Of a stretch of 64,000 nucleotides of DNA, positions 16,582 through 23,190 are shown piece after piece (within the stretch, counting starts at the first letter, position 1; every line of letters begins with the position of its first letter). Source of the DNA: Levilactobacillus namurensis (lineage in GTDB: Bacteria > Bacillota > Bacilli > Lactobacillales > Lactobacillaceae); NCBI RefSeq assembly GCF_032197885.1, contig NZ_CP134159.1:806001-870000 (forward strand), written 5' to 3'. Under the pieces are notes generated by a model. The model was not told the origin of the DNA. It worked only from the letters and a program-made list of their open reading frames with translations, and ran no database searches. A program made the translations under genes and the position numbers.

Positions 16582-16651
16582 GAAAGTTAGCCGGCGCAGA
16601 TGCGAAGAGCACTCTGAGAGCTCAAGTCGCATCTACCCAGATGACGACTTG
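16582..16651 (-). promoter_or_regulatory. Alternative-hairpin region of the operon-1 attenuator
   Basis: On the minus strand segment 1 (CAAGTCGTCATCT, 16639-16651) pairs with segment 2 (AGATGCGACTTG, 16623-16634). Segment 2 can instead pair with segment 3 (TCGCATCT, 16598-16605). The next stretch (16582-16597, ending CTTTC) can pair with the left arm of the terminator (GAAAGGCCCGC) through bulged stems. Segment 1 begins two bases after the leader stop codon. A ribosome on that stop would block 1:2, allow 2:3, and leave the terminator free. Pairings were read by eye; energies were not computed. Confidence 0.6.
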
Positions 16652-16652
16652 A

Positions 16653-16700
16653 TTACCGGCTTTGCCAACGTCCATTAAGTTCAATCGTAGACAGTCGCAT
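16653..16700 (-). CDS. Leader peptide of operon 1 (15 residues, one Trp)
   Basis: ATG at 16700 follows a GGAAGGAAAG ribosome site. The product is MRLSTIELNGRWQSR, then TAA. Trp is codon 12. A ribosome waiting there would leave segment 1 of the following hairpin chain uncovered, while one that reached the stop would cover it. One Trp codon is thin evidence for the sensed amino acid; three Arg codons are also present. The predicted tryptophan specificity of the transporter family supports Trp. The ORF lies between a strong promoter and an intrinsic terminator, which is why I treat it as real. Confidence 0.55.
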   Translation of the reverse strand: MRLSTIELNGRWQSR

Positions 16701-16732
16701 ATAACTTTCCTTCCGTTGTAATGAATAAATTT

Positions 16733-16761
16733 AGTGTAAGACATCCCTGAAAAGTCGTCAA
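16733..16761 (-). promoter_or_regulatory. Promoter of ABC operon 1
   Basis: On the minus strand TTGACG (16756-16761) and TACACT (16733-16738) are 17 bases apart. Transcription should begin near 16725, giving a leader of about 290 bases. Confidence 0.75.
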
Positions 16762-16801
16762 GCCTATTTTCACGTTTTAAGCAAAAACCGTTAAAAAGCC
16801 A

Positions 16802-16810
16802 TGGTATACT
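16802..16810 (+). promoter_or_regulatory. Extended -10 promoter of the DegV gene
   Basis: TGG directly followed by TATACT, 35 bases before the GTG start. The -35 is weak. Confidence 0.55.
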
Positions 16811-16844
16811 AGAGAGCAAAAGATTTAACGAGGGGGTATCAGCT

Positions 16845-17741
16845 GTGAAAATCGCCATTTTGACAGACACGTCGTCCGGGCTCACACCCGACGAAGCGCT
16901 GGCCCGGCAAATCACACTCTTAGCGGCACCGATTATGTTCGGGAACCGCCAATACCATGAATACCAAGATCTAACACCGGCCGATTATTACCGGCTGTTG
17001 CGGTTGACCAAGTCGCATAAGATGATTCCCACGGCACCGCAGATCGCCATGCAGACGATTCAGGTGACTTGCGACCGGCTGGCGGCCGAAGAACAGGTCA
17101 CGGACGTCATCGTGATCAGTCCAGCGGGGGGCATCTCGGGATTCGTTAACACCCTAAGTGCCTATGCGGCGAACATTACCAGCGTCCATGTCTGGCCTTG
17201 GGATTCCCGGGGCATCTTAACGGCCATGGGCGACCAAGCACGGTTGGCAGCGGCCTTGGTCGAACAGGGGGAAGACGTGTCCACGATTCTCGACCGGTTG
17301 GCGGTCTTCCGTAAGTCCGTCCACGAAGGATTCGCGGTCGATTCGATCAAGCCCCTGTTGCGGACGGGGGAAGTCAATCCCAGTCACGGACCCAGCAGTG
17401 CGCCCCTATTAGCGGGCAAGCCGTTACTGGTCTTTGAACCTTCGGGGAAGATCAAGGTAGCGGGCGGCGCACTACGGTTGAAGGGGGCGTTGGGCGACCT
17501 GCTGGATTTATTGGCCGCTGACCTGACCGCTGAGTACGCCACCAAGGCGACCGTTCTGAACGCTGACCAACCGGAAACGGCGCAACAGTGGTTGATGGCG
17601 GCCCATGACCGCTTCCCACAGGTGGCGTTTGACGTGGCGCTGATCAGTCCCAGCTTCGGGGTTCACGTAGGGGATGGTGCGATGGGCCTGGCCTGGGGCC
17701 GGGACTACCACGACCTCCTCAAATCAGAAGATGAGAAATGA
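16845..17741 (+). CDS. DegV family protein (fatty-acid binding)
   Basis: A 298-residue cytoplasmic protein of the DegV/DAK2-like fold. It begins MKIAILTDTSSGLTPDEA, the conserved DegV start. MIPTAPQI near residue 64 and ISGFVNTLSAY near residue 100 line the fatty-acid pocket, with HEGFAVDSIKPLLRTGEV in the second domain. Family proteins bind a single long-chain fatty acid; Firmicute FakB paralogues deliver fatty acids to FakA kinase. No DAK-type kinase gene is nearby, so the partner is unknown. The start is GTG after an AGGGGG site. It sits between the two divergent ABC operons without sharing their promoters. Confidence 0.88.
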   Translation: MKIAILTDTSSGLTPDEALARQITLLAAPIMFGNRQYHEYQDLTPADYYRLLRLTKSHKMIPTAPQIAMQTIQVTCDRLAAEEQVTDVIVISPAGGISGFVNTLSAYAANITSVHVWPWDSRGILTAMGDQARLAAALVEQGEDVSTILDRLAVFRKSVHEGFAVDSIKPLLRTGEVNPSHGPSSAPLLAGKPLLVFEPSGKIKVAGGALRLKGALGDLLDLLAADLTAEYATKATVLNADQPETAQQWLMAAHDRFPQVAFDVALISPSFGVHVGDGAMGLAWGRDYHDLLKSEDEK

Positions 17742-17756
17742 ATGAGAAATTAGGGG

Positions 17757-17785
17757 TTGACAGCCGGATTTCTTAATGGTTTACT
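17757..17785 (+). promoter_or_regulatory. Promoter of ABC operon 2
   Basis: TTGACA (17757-17762) and TTTACT (17780-17785) are 17 bases apart. Transcription should begin near 17792, 30 bases before the leader-peptide start. The 405 bases between DegV and the binding-protein gene are taken up by this promoter, the leader peptide and the attenuator. Confidence 0.75.
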
Positions 17786-17821
17786 AAGACTTGTAAATTG
17801 AAAATGAAAGGAAGCGGCGTT

Positions 17822-17884
17822 ATGTTCATGACAGCCCCTACTCATTTAAATCATCAGTTTGCCTTTAGCTTTTTCTTTAGGTAG
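17822..17884 (+). CDS. Phe-rich leader peptide of operon 2 (20 residues)
   Basis: ATG at 17822 is preceded by AAAGGAAG at about 9 bases. The peptide has 20 residues, ends FAFSFFFR and stops at TAG (17882-17884). Phe occupies positions 2, 13, 15, 17, 18 and 19, so five of the last eight codons are Phe, all TTT except codon 18 (TTC). Such crowding is the hallmark of amino-acid leader peptides such as those of enterobacterial pheA and pheST. The hairpin chain starts on the last base of the stop codon. Codon placement, ribosome site, promoter and terminator together make this a convincing attenuator leader, although it is far too short for ordinary gene finders. Confidence 0.8.
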   Translation: MFMTAPTHLNHQFAFSFFFR

Positions 17885-18021
17885 CGTTTGTACCCACTTC
17901 GCTGGATACGAACGCCAACAAACCGCGCGTTTGTATCTATCGAATGGCTAAAGTTTTTCAGCATGACTAAACGCCAGATAGATACGGGTTAATCTATCTG
18001 GAGAAAATATCGGGCCCGATA
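17884..18021 (+). promoter_or_regulatory. Relay attenuator of operon 2 (alternative hairpins)
   Basis: Segments: 1, GCGTTTGTA (17884-17892); 2, GATACGAACGC (17905-17915); 3, GCGTTTGTATCTATC (17927-17941); 4, CCAGATAGATAC (17974-17985); 5, AATCTATCTGG (17991-18001); 6, CCAGGTAGATTC (18026-18037); 7, the right terminator arm (18044-18060). Set A pairs 1:2, 3:4 and 5:6. Set B pairs 2:3 (11 bp), 4:5 (10 bp) and 6:7, the terminator. The sets exclude each other. A ribosome on the stop codon covers segment 1 and favours set B; one stalled at the first Phe codons leaves segment 1 free and favours set A. A 14-bp palindrome TATCGGGCCCGATA lies at 18008-18021. Confidence 0.75.
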
Positions 18022-18069
18022 AACACCAGGTAGATTCGACCGTGAATCTATTCTGGTGTTTTTTATTTT
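18022..18069 (+). terminator. Attenuator terminator of operon 2
   Basis: AACACCAGGTAGATTC (18022-18037) pairs with GAATCTATTCTGGTGTT (18044-18060) with one bulge and one wobble, followed by TTTTATTTT. Its left arm can also pair with segment 5 at 17991-18001. Confidence 0.88.
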
Positions 18070-18146
18070 CAGCAGGCCGGTCGTCAAGACGTTGATCCCG
18101 GGTGACTGAAGCAGACATTCAACCCCTCAAAGGAGATCACTTGATT

Positions 18147-19109
18147 ATGAAAAAATTATTGATTAGCAGCGTCGTTTTAGGCTTAGGGTTATTACTCGCC
18201 GGGTGTCAACAACGGGCCACGGGGAATCAAGGCTACCAAGTCGGCATCTTGCAGGTGGTGCAGCACGGCTCACTGGATCAAGCCCGAAACGGCTTCAAGG
18301 CGGGCTTGCGCCAAGCTTTGAAAGCTCACGGGAAGTCCACTAAGGTCACGTACCATTATTTAAATGCACAGGGGGACCAAAGTAACTTAAACACCATGAG
18401 TCAACAGTTGGTCCAACAAAAGAATGACTTATTGTTAGGGATTGCCACGCCCGCTGCCCAAGCACTGGCTAAGAAGACCACCACGACGCCGACGTTAGTG
18501 ACGGCGGTGACGGATCTGAAAGCAGCGAGCCTGGTGAAGAGCGCGGCTAAGACCCAGACTAACGTGAGCGGAACCAGTGACCTCACGCCAGTCGGGAAGC
18601 AATTGAAGCTGTTGAAGAGCCTGACGACCGGCAACCGCCCACTGGGTGTGATGTATAACTCCTCGGAGGAAAATTCGGTCTTGCAGGTGAAGCTGGCTAA
18701 GCAATACGCTCAACGCCACCACCTGAACTTAAAGATTGTGTCGGCCACTAGCACCAACGACATTGCCAGTGTCTTAGCGGGGCTGAAGGGACAAATCTCC
18801 GGGTTGTACCTGCCGACCGATAACTTGATGGCGAGTGCCATGAAGATGATTGGTCAAAAGGCAAAAGCTGCTGATTTACCAGTGGTAACGGGGTCGATTG
18901 AGATGGCCGAAGATGGCGGAACGGCCACTTATGGCTTGAACTACTACGACCTGGGGAAGCAGACGGGGAAGATGGCTTACCGGGTCTTGGTCAAGCACCA
19001 AAAGCCCCAGACTCTGCCAGTTGAGACGGCTAAGCACTTACACCTCTACGTCAATCGGGCCAACGCGAAGTCGATTGGCTTGAAGGCGGACCAGATCAAA
19101 CAGCCCTAA
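18147..19109 (+). CDS. TrpXYZ-type ABC transporter, substrate-binding lipoprotein (operon 2)
   Basis: A 320-residue ABC_sub_bind (COG2984) protein. It begins MKKLLISSVVLGLGLLLAGC, a lipoprotein signal with lipobox LAGC and lipid-modified Cys at residue 20. The binding domain starts VGILQVVQHGSLDQARNGF. ATG at 18147 follows AAAGGAGA. The operon-1 paralogue has no lipobox, so the two differ in anchoring. The family is predicted to bind aromatic or other hydrophobic amino acids. The Phe-rich leader upstream points to phenylalanine or a precursor as the ligand here; that is inference from regulation, not from the binding pocket. Confidence 0.9.
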   Translation: MKKLLISSVVLGLGLLLAGCQQRATGNQGYQVGILQVVQHGSLDQARNGFKAGLRQALKAHGKSTKVTYHYLNAQGDQSNLNTMSQQLVQQKNDLLLGIATPAAQALAKKTTTTPTLVTAVTDLKAASLVKSAAKTQTNVSGTSDLTPVGKQLKLLKSLTTGNRPLGVMYNSSEENSVLQVKLAKQYAQRHHLNLKIVSATSTNDIASVLAGLKGQISGLYLPTDNLMASAMKMIGQKAKAADLPVVTGSIEMAEDGGTATYGLNYYDLGKQTGKMAYRVLVKHQKPQTLPVETAKHLHLYVNRANAKSIGLKADQIKQP

Positions 19110-19142
19110 ATCGGCAATGGGCATGAAGAAAGGAAGCATTCT

Positions 19143-20108
19143 ATGTTAGTAACTAGTATTGGGCAAGGCCTCTTGTGGGCACCGTTAGTCATCGGGGTGT
19201 TCCTCACGTTTCGGATTCTCGATATTCCTGACCTGACCACCGAAGGGAGCTTCCCGTTGGGGGCGGCCGTGACCATTAGTGCCATGTTACAGGGGCAGTC
19301 CGCCGTGGTCGCCAGCCTATGGGGATGTTTGGCAGGGTGCCTAGCCGGTTGGGTGACCGGCGTCTTGGATACCAAGTTGAAGATGCCCTCTTTGTTAGCC
19401 GGTATTCTGACCATGACGGGGTTGTACTCCGTGAACATGCATATCATGGGCAAGGCCAACATTCCGTTGCTGGACCAGAAGGTGTTAACGGGCTATTTGC
19501 CTGCCAGCTGGTCGGCCGAGTTACAGACCATCGTGGTGGGCGGCGTCGTGACGGCCGTGGTCCTGGTGGCCCTGGTACTCTTGTTCCGGACCCGCTTAGG
19601 CCTGTCCTTGATGGCAACGGGTAATAACCGAGCGATGAGCGCGGCCAACGGGATCTACACGGACCGGATGGTGATCATCGGTTACATGGTCTCCAACGGG
19701 TGTATCGCGTTATCGGGGGCACTGATTGCCCAGAGTAACGGGTATGCCGATATTGGGATGGGAATCGGGACCATCGTGATTGGTCTGGCCTCCGTTCTGG
19801 TAGGTGAGATTTTCTTGCATGGTCGGCGGATGTGGATTCGTTTGGCGGGGATGGTCCTGGGAGCCGTGATCTACCGGTACCTACTGACCTTAGCCATGGG
19901 TCTAGGCTTCCCCGTGGACGACCTCAAGATTCTCTCGGCCATCATCTTAGTCATCGTGATTTGCTTACCCTTATTGCAGAATCATTACCGGACACGGCAA
20001 CAGTTGCACCAGTACCTCAAACAGATTGGAGTCGATAATCATGCCACAACCAGCAGTCTTGACCGTCAAGCACCTACAGAAGGTCTTCTTTCCCGGAACG
20101 ATAAATGA
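19143..20108 (+). CDS. TrpXYZ-type ABC transporter, permease (operon 2)
   Basis: A 321-residue permease of the BPD_transp_2 family with about eight helices, ending in a hydrophilic tail after LLQNHYRTRQQ. It shares most blocks with the operon-1 permease, including FRILDIPDLTTEGSFPLGAA, SVNMHIMGKANI and AQSNGYADIGMGIGTIVIG. AAAGGAAG precedes the ATG. The last 68 bases overlap the ATPase gene in another frame, so the tail is longer than in the paralogue. That overlap suggests tight co-translation. Confidence 0.9.
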   Translation: MLVTSIGQGLLWAPLVIGVFLTFRILDIPDLTTEGSFPLGAAVTISAMLQGQSAVVASLWGCLAGCLAGWVTGVLDTKLKMPSLLAGILTMTGLYSVNMHIMGKANIPLLDQKVLTGYLPASWSAELQTIVVGGVVTAVVLVALVLLFRTRLGLSLMATGNNRAMSAANGIYTDRMVIIGYMVSNGCIALSGALIAQSNGYADIGMGIGTIVIGLASVLVGEIFLHGRRMWIRLAGMVLGAVIYRYLLTLAMGLGFPVDDLKILSAIILVIVICLPLLQNHYRTRQQLHQYLKQIGVDNHATTSSLDRQAPTEGLLSRNDK

Positions 20109-20808
20109 ACGTCACGTCTTAAAGGATGTCAATCTGACCATCCTACCCGGTGATTTCGTGGCCGTCATCGGCAATAACGGTGCCGGTAAGTCGACGCTGT
20201 TGAACACGATTGCCGGTACGTTGACCACGGACGCTGGTGAGCTGGAACTAGCTGGTCACCGGATGACCAAGCGGCCGGTAGCTTACCGGGCCCGGTGGCT
20301 CTCCCGGGTCTTCCAGGATCCGAAGATGGGTACAGCCGGTGAGTTGAGTGTTGCCCAAAACTTGACCTTAGCGGAGCGCCATACGGGGAGCCTTAGTCTC
20401 AAATGGTACCGGCAAGCCGGTCAGACGCAGCGGTACCGCACGTTGTTAGCGCCGTTACAGATGGGCTTAGAGGACCGGTTGACCACGCAGGTCAAGTACC
20501 TATCGGGTGGGCAACGACAAGCGTTGTCCCTCCTGATGGCGACTTTGAGTCAGCCAGACCTTCTGTTACTGGACGAGCACACGGCGGCGTTGGATCCGCA
20601 AACTAGCGCTCAGGTCATGGACTTGACGGAACGGATTGTGACCACGCAACACCTGACCACGCTAATGATTACCCATAAGCTCAGCGACGCGTTGCGTTAC
20701 GGGAATCGCTTGGTAATGGTCCAAGATGGCCAGATCAAGTTAGACGTTCGGGGCCAGGCTAAGGCCCAGTTACGCCAAGCTGATTTAATGGACTTGTTCA
20801 CGGCGTGA
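20041..20808 (+). CDS. TrpXYZ-type ABC transporter, ATP-binding protein (operon 2)
   Basis: A 255-residue ABC ATPase with Walker A GNNGAGKSTLL, signature LSGGQRQALSLLMA, Walker B LLLLDEHTAALDP and His-loop MITHKLSDAL. ATG at 20041 lies inside the permease gene with GGAG 10 bases upstream. An in-frame TTG at 20026 overlaps that site. The motifs match the operon-1 ATPase, including the DEHTAALDPQTS block. I saw no strong terminator directly after it. Confidence 0.9.
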   Translation: MPQPAVLTVKHLQKVFFPGTINERHVLKDVNLTILPGDFVAVIGNNGAGKSTLLNTIAGTLTTDAGELELAGHRMTKRPVAYRARWLSRVFQDPKMGTAGELSVAQNLTLAERHTGSLSLKWYRQAGQTQRYRTLLAPLQMGLEDRLTTQVKYLSGGQRQALSLLMATLSQPDLLLLDEHTAALDPQTSAQVMDLTERIVTTQHLTTLMITHKLSDALRYGNRLVMVQDGQIKLDVRGQAKAQLRQADLMDLFTA

Positions 20809-20929
20809 TGCGATTGGTTAAGTAAGTGATAAGTTAGCGCTGGCGAACCTCTTTTTTCACGTGATTCGCGGCTAACGGGTGTACACTAGTTAGCAATTAG
20901 AAGGACACGACGAAGAAAGGGGGTGAACC

Positions 20930-21193
20930 ATGACGACCTTATTAAGTTTAGCGACAGTCAGCGGCAACGAAAAGATTGCGATTGGGGTTGGCTTGATCGT
21001 CTTCGTGGTACTCTTTTTTAAATTAATTGGGGGCTTCATCCGGTTCTTCTTCCGGCACCCCATTTGGTTTTTGCTCCTCCTGCTGGTTGGCGGTGTCGGG
21101 TTCGCCTTTAGTTTTCTCTTAGGCGGTGCCGTGATCTTAGCCGTCCTAGTCGGCGGTGGGGCGTTCTGGCTACTGGGGAACTTTGACCAGTAA
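20930..21193 (+). CDS. Small hydrophobic membrane protein, 87 residues
   Basis: I do not recognise a family. The protein has two or three hydrophobic stretches (about residues 15-35, 44-62 and 62-82), the last two rich in Leu, Gly and Val, with almost no charged residues apart from Arg and Lys near residue 40. AAAGGGGG precedes the ATG, TACACT lies about 50 bases upstream, and a strong terminator follows, so it is a single-gene unit. Confidence 0.7.
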   Translation: MTTLLSLATVSGNEKIAIGVGLIVFVVLFFKLIGGFIRFFFRHPIWFLLLLLVGGVGFAFSFLLGGAVILAVLVGGGAFWLLGNFDQ

Positions 21194-21222
21194 ACGCATG
21201 AACAATTTTGGATGATTAAATA

Positions 21223-21256
21223 AGAGCCTGGGATAAAACGCCCAGGCTCTATTTTT
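21223..21256 (+). terminator. Terminator after the small membrane protein gene
   Basis: AGAGCCTGGG (21223-21232) pairs with CCCAGGCTCT (21241-21250), followed by ATTTTTT. Confidence 0.85.
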
Positions 21257-21303
21257 TACCATCTGGTTAGGGCTGATCTTAAAACAAACCAATTGTGATG
21301 GTC

Positions 21304-21466
21304 ATCCGCCTTACCGGTTGGACCTGAAGAGGCTGGAACGTGGTGGGCACAACTTGAAGCCAAGGAGCGGTCTTCAAGATTGGCCTTTGGGTAAGCCAGC
21401 TGAAAAACGCTGACTAACCCAAACGACACCACTGAGCCTCTTCCGGCCCAACCTCACGGCTAAATT
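21304..21466 (+). repeat. Structured repeat arm C3-L (TTTGGGT type)
   Basis: P1 pairs GGTTGGACCTGAAGAGGCT with AGCCTCTTCCGGCCCAACC (two non-Watson-Crick positions). P2 is a perfect CTTGAAG/CTTCAAG. P3 pairs TTTGGGTAAGCCAGC with GCTGACTAACCCAAA. Edges are CCGCCTTACCGG and CCTCACGGC. Confidence 0.85.
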
Positions 21467-21660
21467 GCGCGTACTCAAGGCAGTGTTTTCTGACACTTAA
21501 AATTGGAAATATCAACAAGTTGATGGTCTGATTCACCCAAACCACCACTGTGGAACCTTATCCTGTTTAGGATGAGGTTTTTTTACTGATGATAGTCGTC
21601 ACCAATAGGATTGGGGACCACGGCCTGATAGCGCATTTCCGATATGGTGACATACAACTG
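21467..21660. repeat. Spacer of composite repeat C3
   Basis: A shorter version of the C1 and C4 spacers. It keeps the left block (GCGTACTCAAGGCAGTGTTTTCTGA-like), GGTCTGATTCAC, the terminator hairpin, GATAATAGTC-like sequence and CTGATAGCGCAT. The TTATTGGGCCTC block is absent. No protein is supported. Confidence 0.65.
21554..21584 (+). terminator. Terminator-like hairpin inside composite C3
   Basis: AACCTTATCC pairs with GGATGAGGTT (one wobble), followed by six T. It is homologous to the hairpins in C1 and C4. Confidence 0.7.
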
Positions 21661-21820
21661 TAAGCCGAGAGGACGGCCAGACAAGGCTCAGCCGTGAAAT
21701 TTTCCTTGGTGAGCGTTTCTTAGCTCGCCTAGGAAAAGGCCCAGCTTCGAGACCGTTCTTTGGCTCGAAGTGGTGCCCACGGCGTTCCAGCCTTGTCTGG
21801 CCGTCCGGTAAGGCGGATGA
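21661..21820 (-). repeat. Structured repeat arm C3-R (TTTTCCT type)
   Basis: Inverted partner of C3-L. On the minus strand P1 is GGACGGCCAGACAAGGCT with AGCCTTGTCTGGCCGTCC (perfect), P2 is CTTCGAG/CTCGAAG (perfect), and P3 is TTTTCCTAGGCGAGC with GCTCACCAAGGAAAA. Confidence 0.85.
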
Positions 21821-21842
21821 TTGCCACAGTCTGAGCTCATAA

Positions 21843-21884
21843 AACAACCCCAGGCCGGCGCGAGTGCGCTGGCCTGGGGTTGTT
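21843..21884. terminator. Terminator of the CPBP-VOC operon
   Basis: AACAACCCCAGGCC (21843-21856) pairs with GGCCTGGGGTTGTT (21871-21884). On the minus strand TTTTAT follows. Confidence 0.85.
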
Positions 21885-21897
21885 GTTCCTATAGTTT

Positions 21898-22593
21898 CTA
21901 TAATAAGGATAGGGCGTTATTCATAAAGTGAAGCGCAATGTTGTACCGGATATCGCGGAAGTGCAGGTAGGCGCCTCCTAAGACCCACCCCAAAGCAGAA
22001 TACATGATTAGGGTCGGGGAGAAGCTCATCACGTGCAACATCCCGAAGATCAAGCCCGAGACAAAGACCCCCAAGAAGTTGACCCACCGCTGGTTACTGC
22101 GGAAGAAATAATTCAGGAAGATGCCTCGGAAAATCAATTCCTCAATGACTGGTGCAAAAACGATAGAATAGGCCTGATTCCAGAAGGGAAGCAACATCAC
22201 CTGTTGGTTGATGGCCGTCTGGTTGGCCGGCGTACTCAAGACGTGTTGACTGATCAGGATTCCCCAAACCATCTGAATCCCGTACATTAGGACAAACAGG
22301 GCGAGGAGTTGCAGGAAGCGTCCGCCCGTAAAGGGGGTGCGGCCAATGTGCTTAGAATTATCCCGCTGGAGCTGTTTTTGGTAGCGCCAGGAGATAAAAG
22401 CCAGAAGCAACGCCGAATAGATCAGCAGGATGCCAATCGTGTGGTTGACCCGTAAAGGCTGAGTCTTGGCCTGACTAGTGGCCAGGCTGAGAATCGTGGT
22501 ATCCACTAAATAAATGAAGATAAATCCAATCCACATGGCACTGTGGATGACCCAAGTCAGAAATGCTGGCAGACCGGAGTTTGATTTTTTCAA
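21898..22593 (-). CDS. CPBP family intramembrane glutamic protease
   Basis: A protein of about 231 residues with six to seven hydrophobic helices. The CPBP (Abi/Rce1-like) motifs are present: EELIFRGIFLNYFF near residue 140, FGMLHVMSF near residue 180 with the catalytic His, and a final Asn-containing helix (ALHFMNNALSLL). In lactic acid bacteria such proteases are linked to bacteriocin self-protection, but no bacteriocin gene is visible here. AAGGAG is 2 bases before a TTG at 22599 and 8 bases before a TTG at 22593; the second is preferred. It lies 19 bases after the VOC gene and shares its terminator. Confidence 0.87.
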   Translation of the reverse strand: MKKSNSGLPAFLTWVIHSAMWIGFIFIYLVDTTILSLATSQAKTQPLRVNHTIGILLIYSALLLAFISWRYQKQLQRDNSKHIGRTPFTGGRFLQLLALFVLMYGIQMVWGILISQHVLSTPANQTAINQQVMLLPFWNQAYSIVFAPVIEELIFRGIFLNYFFRSNQRWVNFLGVFVSGLIFGMLHVMSFSPTLIMYSALGWVLGGAYLHFRDIRYNIALHFMNNALSLL

Positions 22594-22612
22594 GGGCAAG
22601 GCTCCTTAGCAG

Positions 22613-22996
22613 TTAATTGTCGTATTTACCAATTTCAATGAGGTTCTCATCAGGATCGCGCACGTACACCGATGTCATTGGGCCCTGGGCCCCCGTCTTG
22701 GGAAGGGGACCATCGACGATCTCAACGGCGTAATTGGTGAGGTGCGAGAGGATGTTGGCTAGCGGATCGGTGGCGATGAAGGCAAAGTCGGCTCCACCAA
22801 TAGTCGGGTGCTTCGCTACTGGCAAGTAGGGGGTGTCGGCCACTTGGAAATTAATTTTTTGTTTGCCCACCTTAACGCCCCGCCGACCGTCATCGGACTC
22901 GATGATGGGCAGGTCGAAGACTTCGTGGTACCACCGAACGGAACGCTCGATGTCCTTTACGGTAAGTGTGATGTGGTCAATGTCGCGAATATTCAT
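22613..22996 (-). CDS. VOC superfamily protein (glyoxalase/fosfomycin-resistance-like)
   Basis: A 127-residue single-module VOC protein. It begins MNIRDIDHITLTVKDIERSV, with the first metal His at position 8, and contains HEVFDLPII and the terminal VRDPDENLIEIGKY, where the Glu is a metal ligand. The fold acts in glyoxalases, dioxygenases and thiol transferases. The substrate is unknown; the close similarity in layout to YwbC/GloA-like small proteins is not specific. First gene of a two-gene unit with the CPBP protease. Confidence 0.88.
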   Translation of the reverse strand: MNIRDIDHITLTVKDIERSVRWYHEVFDLPIIESDDGRRGVKVGKQKINFQVADTPYLPVAKHPTIGGADFAFIATDPLANILSHLTNYAVEIVDGPLPKTGAQGPMTSVYVRDPDENLIEIGKYDN

Positions 22997-23074
22997 AGTT
23001 AAATTTCAGTCCTTAGCAAAAGTAAATTTCTCCCATTATAGCATAGAACCTGGGCGACCCCCTAGGCGGGACTG

Positions 23075-23104
23075 TTGACGGGTAGCGACTTTTCGTGGTA
23101 AGTT
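23075..23104 (+). promoter_or_regulatory. Promoter of the ABC-F gene
   Basis: TTGACG (23075-23080) lies 18 bases before TAAGTT (23099-23104), which has an upstream TGG, an extended -10. Confidence 0.5.
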
Positions 23105-23127
23105 ATGGTTTACTATCAATGAAAATT

Positions 23128-23153
23128 AGCCTTGACGCTGTCGGGGCTTTTTT
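23128..23153 (+). terminator. Leader terminator upstream of the ABC-F gene
   Basis: AGCCTTGAC (23128-23136) pairs with GTCGGGGCT (23140-23148), two wobble pairs, loop GCT, followed by a T run to 23153. It lies between the promoter and the ABC-F ribosome site. ABC-F genes are often controlled by drug-sensitive attenuation, which would fit. No competing antiterminator was found by eye. Confidence 0.5.
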
Positions 23154-23190
23154 GTGCGAGGGCATAAGAGTAGAAGGGAAGGGTTATAAC

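Noticed and set aside
16622..16915. 97-residue minus-strand ORF in the operon-1 leader
   Set aside because: It overlaps the promoter and the start of DegV on the other strand; the short leader ORF inside it fits the attenuator much better.
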